Origin: Serinus canaria
Taxonomy: Eukaryota; Chordata; Aves; Passeriformes; Fringillidae
Assembly: GCF_022539315.1 (NCBI RefSeq)
Contig: NC_066323.1
Span: forward strand, 6,611,719-6,675,718
Reading direction: 5' to 3'
DNA: 64,000 bases
The notes beneath the pieces are model-generated. The model was not told the origin of the DNA and made no database searches. It was given only the letters and a program-made list of their open reading frames with translations. Position numbers and translations under genes: made by a program. This document shows positions 40,801-57,403 of this stretch, one piece after another; the stretch's first letter is position 1, and each line of letters opens with the position of its first letter.

Positions 40801-41487
40801 CTCACACCATTAATTTTTGCTTTATGGTGAAAATACAAGAAGCACTTCTTTTTATCATTTATAGTCCAATAATTAGGTGCTATTAAGACTGCTTATTATG
40901 CTATCCAAAACTTTATAGTCAAATGTAAATGTAATAAGTAAAATATTCTATTGAGCAGGCTAAATCAAATCACTTGAAGATCCTTGCTACAGTATTACAA
41001 AAATAAGCTACATATCTTGGGTAAACTTAAAAAGAACACACAGCTTCCCATCCCCTCCAACAACACACACCTCACATAAAAATTCAATAAGGTGCACACC
41101 AGGAACACTTGCCCTTTAAGCTAATTCCCTTGTTCTCCAGTTAAAATTTTAGTCTTCTCTAATGCTAACTGCTGGTTAGGCCTGAGGTCTTTCTTTTGTT
41201 TTCTTTAATTCCTGCAGCTTTATAGTTACTCATCTCTGGCTGTCCTGGCTGAACACCAGGTTTGGCTGAGCACTCTGACACCAAACAAGGAGATGTGAAA
41301 TCCTAACTGCAAGTTCAGCTGTAAAACTGGCAGCTGAACTGCCCAGCTCCGAGACACACCAGCCCCGGGGACCAAGGGCTCTGCCCCAAGCAAGAAAGGA
41401 ACCACACGAGGCTGGACTATCAAGATAGGCTTCAAAAGATTTTTATTCTCAGTGGAAGAGCCCAACAGAGCAGTGAGAGCAGCAGTG
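31827..41487. other. Intergenic DNA without recognised coding exons
   Basis: Nearly 10 kb up to the CR1 pair near ACTL6A. Open frames reach 154 codons (37120-37584, plus) but none resembles a known domain. A CCAAT/X-box/CRE cluster lies at 32068-32112. I recognise no mobile element here. Confidence 0.4.
32068..32112. promoter_or_regulatory. CCAAT, RFX X-box and CRE-like cluster
   Basis: Inverted CCAAT (ATTGG) is at 32068-32072. A near-perfect RFX X-box, ATTACC-CT-GGCAAC, is at 32075-32088; only its first base departs from the palindromic consensus. A CRE/ATF-type TGACGTAA is at 32105-32112. The cluster lies in AT-rich DNA far from any gene. It may mark an enhancer or an unannotated promoter. 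The motifs are seen; function is inferred. Confidence 0.35.
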
Positions 41488-41640
41488 GAATCACAGAATC
41501 AGTTAGGTTAGAAAAGATCTCTGAGATCATCGAGTCCAACCTCTTCCTGGCACAGTTTGAGATTATATCCTCTAGTTGCCCAGGAGAAGGGGCTGATCCC
41601 ACCAGGTTACAGCCTCCTGTCAGGTGGAACTGGGGAGGGC
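41488..41640 (-). mobile_element. CR1 LINE 3' fragment, minus orientation
   Basis: Begins AATCACAGAATCAGTTAGG, the reverse complement of a CR1 terminus, and continues GAGATCATCGAGTCCAACCT, then a TTTGAGATTATATCCTCT segment and CCCAGGAGAAGGGGCTGATC. Its right boundary is blurred. It lies back to back with the plus-oriented CR1 piece that follows. Confidence 0.8.
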
Positions 41641-41764
41641 CCAGGAGCAGCGGCTCCTTTCCACAGTGCCAATGCTCTGGAGTCATCCCACTCCTCATGC
41701 GGCAGCAAGTTCACCCTGCGAGCCCTCAGGATTCACAAGCCACTTCTCCCCACTCCAGCAAACC

Positions 41765-42204
41765 CAATACTGGGCTCCTCAATACAAGAGGACAGGGAGC
41801 TCCTGGAGCCGCTTAGCGGAGGATGATGAAGGGACTGGAGTGTTTCATGAGGAGAAGCTGAGAGAGCAGAGCCTCTTCAACCTCGGAAGAGGTGACCTCA
41901 ACAATGTGGGCAGAGAGGCGTCAGAGGATGGATCAGGTGGTGCTGAGCAACAGAACAAGAGACAATGGGCAGAAACTGAACAGGAAGTTCCACCTGAACA
42001 TGAGAGAGAACTTTCCTGTGCAAGGACCGCTCACTAGAAGGGACTGCCCATAGAAGATGGGGAGTCGCCCTTACTGGAGATACCCCAGAACCCTCTGGAC
42101 GCAATCCTGTGCCACGTGCTCTGGGACGACCCTGCTGGCGCTGGGAAGTGCGACCAGAGGATCCACTGTGGTCCTTTCCCGCCTGAACCACTCTGTGATT
42201 CCTC
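41765..42204 (+). mobile_element. CR1 LINE 3' fragment, plus orientation
   Basis: Carries CR1 landmarks in order: TGGGCTCCTCAATACAAGAG, a GATGATGAAGGGACTGGAG segment, GGACAATGGGC-type sequence (here GAGACAATGGGCAGAAACTG), GAAGTTCCACCTGAACATGA, GGACTGCCCATAGAAG, CTGGACGCAATCCTGTG and a terminal CACTCTGTGATTCC. About 440 bp of the 3' end survive, with indels. The terminus touches the ACTL6A CpG island, so this LINE may contribute to the upstream promoter. Confidence 0.85.
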
Positions 42205-42619
42205 TCACGGTCCACAGCTCACCTGCCCCGCTCCTCTCACCCCCCCCGCCTCCTCTGGCTCTCCCCGTCCCCTCCCGCCGCCGCTCCCCTCACACCGCCC
42301 CCCCGCCCTGCACTCCCTCGCCTGCCCGCCCTCCGCGTCCGCCTTCTGGATTGGCTGTCCGCGGCAATGCCCCGCCTCCCGCCGGCCGGGATTGGCCAGT
42401 TCTGCCCGCGCGGCGCTGCCATTGGCGGGCGGGCGACGGAGCTGCGGGTCGGGCCGCGCCGCGGGCGGGGAGCGTGGCCGGGGCGCTTTTGTTGCTGGGT
42501 CGGCGGCGAGAGGAGCGGGCGGGGAGCGCGGGGCCCGCGGACACCGGGGCAGGCGGGGAGCGGGGCCGGGCGGCGCGGCGCGGGCACGGCGGACGGCGGG
42601 GCCGGGCCCAGCGGCAGCC

Positions 42620-50801
<8,182 letters not shown>

Positions 50802-51234
50802 ACCTCTTTACTGTGAAAACTGCTGCCTGCTCGGTGCTCCTTCTGTTTTATAGCTTTAGCATACTCAGGAATGGGATGGACTCCTTTTTGTAGGAAGTTT
50901 ATATTGGGTTTTTCGCAAAATTCAAGTTCCATTTTAACAAAGTTAGAAATTTTCAGAGACCTAATTGGTACTATAATAGAAAAAGGATGTTTACGTCCCT
51001 TGTAAAGCAATAATTCCTGTAACAAACATTTTATAATTTTGTATAAATGTCTATTTTCTTTAGTATCTTTTCCTGGGAACAGCTTTACAGGTTAGCTAAT
51101 AGATAGAGGCATAACCTTGCAAATGCCTGTGCTTATTTATTAATTATTTCTTGTCTAATTTCTTGTCTATTTTCACATACTAGTCTTCCTTGCTGGTACT
51201 TTGGCCTTAAATTGCTCTTATTTTTCTCTTAAAA

Positions 51235-51240
51235 AATAAA
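51235..51240 (+). terminator. ACTL6A: Proximal ACTL6A poly(A) signal
   Basis: AATAAA 434 bases after the stop codon, followed by the T/G-rich stretch TTTGGTCTTTTATATTTGAG, the expected layout for a cleavage site. Confidence 0.65.
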
Positions 51241-51982
51241 ATTTGGTCTTTTATATTTGAGCAAGCTTGTGAGTACTTGCAGAGAAAGTTACTCTGCTGT
51301 TTTAAAAGTTGAAAGTTTGTATTCAGCAATCTATTTTAGTGTAAACTTTTACTGTATCGCAGAAGTGTTACATTCCATGGAGTGAATGTTATATTAAGCA
51401 CTGGTTTGTTAATTTTTTTATTATGGAGCAGTTTCATTTCAGTAAGCAAGCAATGCTTTCCACCTGATGTCTAAGAATGTATTTAATGCCTTTGTGATGT
51501 TGGTGAGAAGCAAAGCCTGTTGGAGACAGGGAAATTGAGACAAAGAATTGCCTCTCCAAGACTGGGAGCAGAGTCAGAAGCTTTCACTGTGTGGCTTGAC
51601 TGTGCTGCAGGGAGCCCCAAGTGCTGTGTGCTCATGGCTGGTGTGGCTCCCCCTGTGCCTCCCAGCAGGGTCTGTAAGTGCCTGTGTTTGTAGGGGGAAG
51701 GTGCACTCAGGGTCACAGAAATGGGGATGACTTTTTCAGCAGGAATTGGCTGTCAAGACACAGCTCAGTGTTGCTTTTAAGCTTAATTTACAATGGTGTG
51801 ATGATCTGTTTGGGGACACAATGAAGTTTTGCTCCTTATCTCAAAAGCTGTGGAAAACCAAATAGCATTTACCTGATCTAAAAAAAAAATGAACAGTACT
51901 GCTACATTTTTGTATCCTAAAAGATCTTGTGGGTAAATAATTATGAGGCCTCTATTTGAAAAGTTTCACATTACCTCCAAAT

Positions 51983-51988
51983 AATAAA
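51983..51988 (+). terminator. ACTL6A: Possible distal ACTL6A poly(A) signal
   Basis: A second AATAAA followed by the T-rich TGCTTTTGTCTTATC. If used, it lengthens the 3' UTR to about 1.2 kb and adds the miR-124-type seed match. Confidence 0.4.
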
Positions 51989-51990
51989 GT

Positions 51991-53150
51991 AATTTATCAA
52001 ACCAATCTGCTTTTGTCTTATCATGAGAATCTTGAGTTGCTCTTTAGACAAAGTTGCTTGATCAGATTTTCAAACCATATTTTTCTTGCAAAATGAGGCA
52101 AACAGCAAAGTCACCAGCTCTTGTCATTGTGGAAGAAAAAGGCTCAGTCCAGTTTCCATTCAGGTGGAACATGGAACAAAACTGAACTGCTACCTCAGTG
52201 CACTGCAGTGGGTGGTGTTTTTAAGCTTTTCTTCTGTGGCATGCTTAAGATTTCATTATGCCAAATCGGCTTTTATCTTCTATTTCTCATAAAAGAATTG
52301 CAGTACAGTAGTAACATCTGCTAATATTCCAGCAGCACAGGGACAGCAAAACACTGCTGGAGCTGAGTTTAAACAGTGGGAATTTTGTGTGAGGCAGAAG
52401 AGTAAGTGAAGGTCCAAATGCTGTGGATAGATACACACAGGAAACAGTACTGGTTCCCTTGCAGTGTTTGAACAGATTATACTGCTGAGCACATTTGCTT
52501 CCTGAAAGACTGGTATTTGTGACTTTATCTAGATTTCTAGATGACCACATGTGGAGTTAAAAGCTTTCCTGAAGTGAAAGGTGAAAGTGTTTCCATCAAC
52601 TGAGAGCAACAACAGTACCTACTTCCATTTCATAGAAGACTATTGCAGTCTTCTTTCAAACATTTTGCACTGTGCAAAAAAGCATTGTACAAGTGTTTGA
52701 TTTGTCACAGAAATCAAGGTAGAACAACTGTATTAGAAGTTCCCATGCTGAGTATTTCATACTTTCTAAGAAGCCAGACTTAAAGCCATGGAAAAAATTC
52801 CTCATAGCAGACCAAAGAGCCCATTTACCAGTGCATCTAAGCAGAGAGCAAATACACTTTGCATAGCTTACCTGTAACTCAGGCAAAATATGAAACTAGC
52901 AGGAAAAATATGATCAGGGAAAAGCCTCATATGTGAGCTTCAGATGCTTTCATGTTTCTGTCTGGTTTTAATGCACATTTGTTAAACTAAACCAGGTAAA
53001 TATTACCCCTACACTTGTTACTGTCAGCTGGCACTCCATGGCTGCTCTTCACTGTCCCTAATGTATCTCTCACTCTTGTAACAACTGCTAACACATTTGT
53101 TCCGGAAAACGTGAGAGTTCAGATGATTTGAGTTAGGCACCAAAGCTGCT
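51991..53150. other. Convergent intergenic gap between ACTL6A and MRPL47
   Basis: About 1.2 kb with no coding exon or repeat recognised. It may include the MRPL47 3' UTR if a distal signal such as ATTAAA (minus) at 52967-52972 is used. Confidence 0.4.
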
Positions 53151-53151
53151 T

Positions 53152-53176
53152 TTTAATTCCAGATCACAAGTTTAAT
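53152..53176 (-). terminator. MRPL47: Candidate MRPL47 poly(A) signals
   Basis: On the minus strand ATTAAA appears at 53176-53171 and again at 53157-53152, about 140-160 bases beyond the stop codon. I see no canonical AATAAA nearby, so MRPL47 probably uses the ATTAAA variant. The double copy is weak support. Confidence 0.4.
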
Positions 53177-53312
53177 TAAAGTCAAATGTGGTATTAAAAA
53201 CAGAAAAAGATGGAGACTCTCTGGAATGCTCAGTGGAGTTGTTTGTGGATCCAGAACATGATTCATGTTCCACAGACACTCAACCAGTTGCTTGCAGTGT
53301 TCTTCCAGCCTG

Positions 53313-56300
53313 CTACTGGCTCTGGGCTTTCACAGCAACATCAGGGAACTTCCTTTCCAAGACCTTCCGCCTTGTCCTCTCCAGGCTTTGCTGCCTTGCC
53401 CTTTTCCGTAAGGTTTTTTCAAGTCTGAGTCTGAAACAGAGAAGTTGGTGTGGTTCATTTCCAGCCAGCTTGAGACCGCTTTAATGAGCTCCCCCCAGTC
53501 AGACAGAGGCTCTCAGTGATTAACAACTTCAGTATTCATTTGCTTCTGATAAGTAAAAAAGCCTGCAAAGTAATATTTTTACTCTGCTTCTGAATTCTAC
53601 AGAAGTTCAGCCTCTGGGAGGATTTTTGATATTCTGCACTTAAGTTACTTTTACAGTGCCACTGCATAACCATGTACCTTAGTAACTAAGGTGGGAACAG
53701 AAAAAAAAGAAACAGAGCAAGCTGTAATTTTAAAAAGCCTAATTTTCAGTCTAGTAGCTGAAATCTGAAAGATTACAGCTATTTTTTCCTTTTAAAGTGG
53801 AATAAGGACACAAACAGATCAGAAGACAACTTTCAATGTCAAAACAATCTTTTTACCTGATGAAGTGATTCACATGAGGTAAGTAATAGAATCTCTTCTT
53901 TTTGTGCTTTTTGTTCAAGTGCCATGGTATTGGCCATTCCTTGTAACTGTACCTGTTGGAGACAAGATAAAAATGATTACAGAATATATACATTGTCTTA
54001 ATTCTAGGATTTTACCAGTTTCTCTTGGTTTCAAGTACAGTGATAAAGTGATCTGGGAGATGGCAGAATTTGTATGCGGGTATTTTTTTTCCAGCTCTTG
54101 CTGGTTTGGTTTGTAACTATGTCCCCTGTGTTCTGTACAGTCTATGCATCCTTCCTTGATTAGATAAGGATTTTCTGGGAGAGAGAGAGAGACACACCCC
54201 AAGAAAAATTCACAGATTAAAAAAGGGGTTTCCATACCAGAAGGTGCGTCCCAGGAAGTCGTGTCTCCACTCGCCAGGGACTGGCTTTTCATGGCCCGTT
54301 TGTAAAAGCCTCAAAGCAATTTCTCTTTCTCTGACAACCAAGTCTATATTTTTCATAGATGTTTCTACCTGGAAATGGTAAAAAGTTTCAGGATGCACCA
54401 ACAAAAAACAATGCTGAAAATTTAAAAGATCTCAAAGACAAAATTTAAAGGGAAAACAAAGGTAAAACATGCTGGAGTTTGATCATGAGATCTCTCTCAA
54501 CAGGGCCTGTGTACTAGAACAGTAAGGAATGAGGATAATGCATAAAGCCAGATCCAATGCTGATGCAGAAGTGTAGGAAGCTCTGAGGCAGGGGTCAGAA
54601 GGAAGCAGGAGAAGGCAACAGAAGATTTGCTTATGGTTTGTAGCAGCTGTTGGTTATTTTAGTATTCACTGGAGTCTGGTCACAGCCCCATCAATGCCCA
54701 CTGGACAACGAGAAAGCTGCCTTGACCAAATTATGACTTGAGCAGTTAGTGCATACACTAAAATCAGGGAAATAATTTTTAAAAGAATGTCTTTAACAAG
54801 TTTACAAACACTTGATCTTTCAGCAATTTTACTTAAGAGTTAGAGTTTTTATGTAGCATGAGAAAGGTACCTTTTCTAAGCGTTCTGGACTTGGCATAGC
54901 CTTGCGCTGTCGTTTGGATTCTTGCTCTAAAGTTAGGAGCATATTCTTTTCTTTCAGCAGGACATACCTGGGGCAGAAAGCACAGTAATTCAAAAATGAC
55001 TTTGGGATAGCTAAGCAGTTACTCACTTACTGTCTGTAATTCCAAATCCTGCTGGCCTCATATAGTGAAACAAAAGACGAGAATGAGGGAGACAAGTTTA
55101 CTTAGACTGGAATAAAGAGGGCTTAGAGGGAAGAGTTTAACACTAAGTTGTTTCCTACTACCTGGACAGAGCCAGATTCTTCTCACATGTACACAGGAAA
55201 AGACAAAGCAAGGAAAAAGCTGGTCACAGTAATGATTAAGTTCAGTCTGAACTTAATCCAGCTTCAGAAACTTCCAAAATCAGAATGCAGGCCTGAGCAC
55301 CCTGACGGAATGAAGTGCCCACCTCACCAGAAGGCACTGACAACCAAGTGGGTCCCACTCAAACAACCCCAGAGGGTTTGTACCAAACCTGAGCCCTCTG
55401 AACTAGACACAGCTGTCCAACAGCCACCTGCAGTGCAGCTTCTGTGCTCTGAGCAGGGCCAGGACCGCCCCAAGCCCAAAGCTGGCTGGAGCCTGCAGAG
55501 CTCTGTGCCAGACTAAAGCTACTGGACCATGAGTTCACCAGACACATTTTGTTGGAAAGTGCAGAGCTGCTCTTTAGGAAGAGAAGCTTCTTCACTAAAA
55601 CTTACTTACCAAAGCTTGTGCAAGTCTTCACTACTCTTGCCCCTTAGCTGCTTTATATTCCATGAATCCCCTGTAAGAGATAAAAACCCATCATTAATTT
55701 AATGAAACAAAGTTCTCTTATTCTGGAAAATAAAAAGTGCTTCTATTAGGCTTAGCTGACAGCACAGTATAAAGACCACTTTTAAAATACTGCTTGGACA
55801 GCCATCCTTGAGGATGTTCAGCTTTGCATTTAAAATACAATTCAAAAAGGCAATTATATGTAGTGTTTATTTGTGCTTGTAAAAGGCTGGGAATAGAGAA
55901 AGCTGTCAGACGAACCTTTACACTGAACTAGTTTTCTTCCATAGTACTTACATTTCATCAAAGCACATCTCTTCTGTGATACACTCTCACTTCAGAGCAA
56001 GGCAGAGGATTTACAGCAAAACATTTTGCTGCAAAACTGCCATTTGCTTTCATAAACACTGAATACACACAGCAAAAATTAACAGGCATCAAGATGCACA
56101 AGTGGATGTATGTACATATACATAGATAAATAAGTTTTATGTAGCTATGAATGCTCCCTATATTACAATGAAAAAAAAAAAAAAAACAGGTCAGATTTCA
56201 GCTCAAAGATCGCTATCAGAAATGCTAAATATAACTCACCAGACTTTACACTTTTTTCCCCCCAGTTTGCTGGATCATCAAAAAACTCCTCCAGACCTCT

Positions 56301-57127
56301 CCGAGACACAGTTGTGTGCAGGAACTTCACCTGATGGAGGGTCTCAATTTTTGGTAGGTTCTTGTGGTACAGATTCAGTGCCATCCTGCATAAATTTAGA
56401 AGGAAAGCTATGTATGATAGGAAAAATAATATTCTGCTAAATGAGAATGTTTGTTTCATTCACAAAGGCACAGGTCCTACAGTGGGGAAAAAACAGGGGT
56501 TTGGTTAGTCACAAAAATGCCATCTTGGCGTTTTCTTCTCTCCCTCATGTCATCTAATTATTAATTTTCTAGACTTAAAAATAATAAGCAATTAAAAATT
56601 AAGGAATAAATTTGAGCTACGCTGTACAAGAGTACATCATGGAAGCACGGAACTTTTAGCATTGGAAAGAACCTCTGGAGATCATGCATCCAGTCCAACA
56701 CCCCTGCCACAGCAGGGCCACCTGGAGAAGGTGACACAGGGACGCGTCCGGGTGGCTTTGGAGTGGCTCCAGAGGGGGAGAATCCACGCCCTCCCCCGCG
56801 GCCTTCATGCAAAAGCTGCGGACACCCGGCAAAGCACAGAACGCAGCAGCACAATGCCTGCAGGATTCTGCAGGCCCAGGGAGCCGCGTGGTGCTGCCCT
56901 TACACGCACCGCGCTGCAGCCCTCAGGCTGGCGGAGCCGGGACACACGGACACCCGCCTCCCGCCATAGGCTCTCCTTCCTCTCGAGAACCGCGCCCGCC
57001 CCTCCATGCCTGAGCCCGAGTCCGCCCGGCGCGGTGCGTACCCGGGGAGTCCCGGCCGAGCCCGGGGCAGGCGGAGCGCGGCCGTGAGGCTCCGACCCAG
57101 GGCGGCCATGGCCGCGGCCGCCGCCAT
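53313..57127 (-). CDS. MRPL47: Mitochondrial ribosomal protein L47 (uL29m), complete, 7 coding exons
   Basis: Component of the 39S mitochondrial large subunit, the counterpart of bacterial L29 near the exit tunnel. Exons on the minus strand: 57127-57042, 56385-56240, 55670-55610, 54967-54871, 54368-54238, 53952-53857, 53430-53313. Phases close to 244 aa (human about 250). The N-terminus is an arginine- and alanine-rich presequence ([20 protein letters not shown]) that fits mitochondrial import. The conserved core has [20 protein letters not shown], then the L29-type helices ([41 protein letters not shown]), [13 protein letters not shown], and [15 protein letters not shown] near residue 190. 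The last exon is basic and ends KAQSQ, shorter and more diverged than in mammals. An internal ATG at 57109-57107 could also start translation. It shares a promoter with NDUFB5 and its first intron holds a CR1 remnant. Confidence 0.96.
56648..56800 (-). mobile_element. CR1 LINE 3' fragment in MRPL47 intron 1
   Basis: The plus strand shows the reverse complement of a CR1 3' end: GCATTGGAAAGAACCTCTGG, GATCATGCATCCAGTCCAAC, CACCTGGAGAAGGTGACACA and CCAGAGGGGGAGAATCCACG. About 150 bp survive. The element is in the same orientation as MRPL47 and stops about 100 bp short of the CpG-rich promoter block. Confidence 0.82.
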
Positions 57128-57167
57128 CGCCCCGCGTACTCCCACGGCGCCGGGGGCGCGGGGCGGG

Positions 57168-57354
57168 GGCTGCCCTTTCCCAAGATGGCGCCTGCCCGGC
57201 CTCACCCGCGCTTTCCCGCGGTACATGGAGCACAGGGAAGGCTCTGCCCTTTTCCAACATGGCGCTGCGCGGCTTCACCTCCATGCCCTCCCTCTGCGCC
57301 GGGGGCACTTGGAAGGCTTTGCCCTTTCCCATGATGGCGGCCGCCGGCTTCACC
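57168..57354 (+). repeat. Three degenerate promoter repeats, each with a YY1-type site
   Basis: Units begin at 57168, 57240 and 57315 (spacing 72 and 75 bp). Each has the order GGCT(CT/TT)GCCC-TTTYCC, a short spacer, ATGGCG, then CGGCNTCACC. The second and third units also share an upstream GGGAAGG or TGGAAGG lead-in. The ATGGCG cores are at 57185-57190, 57259-57264 and 57334-57339. The array spans most of the region between the two genes. Confidence 0.8.
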
Positions 57355-57403
57355 CCGCGGCGGGAAGCGGCGCCGCCGGCCCCGCCCCGTGCCAGTCCCA
57401 GCC

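Larger units (their letters stand above)
50802..51990 (+). other. ACTL6A: ACTL6A 3' UTR with two miR-9* seed sites
   Basis: AT-rich sequence after the stop. The match to miR-9* (miR-9-3p) positions 2-8, AGCTTTA, occurs at 50852-50858 and 51081-51087, both before the first AATAAA at 51235. A 6-mer miR-124 match, TGCCTT, is at 51487-51492, in the part used only by the distal poly(A) signal. Repression of BAF53a by miR-9* and miR-124 in differentiating neurons is established in mammals. The UTR end is inferred from signals and not from transcripts. Confidence 0.6.

Noticed and set aside
41557..42215. Plus and minus open frames of 88-137 codons upstream of ACTL6A
   Set aside because: They lie in CR1 3' fragments and match the LINE landmarks, not a host gene.
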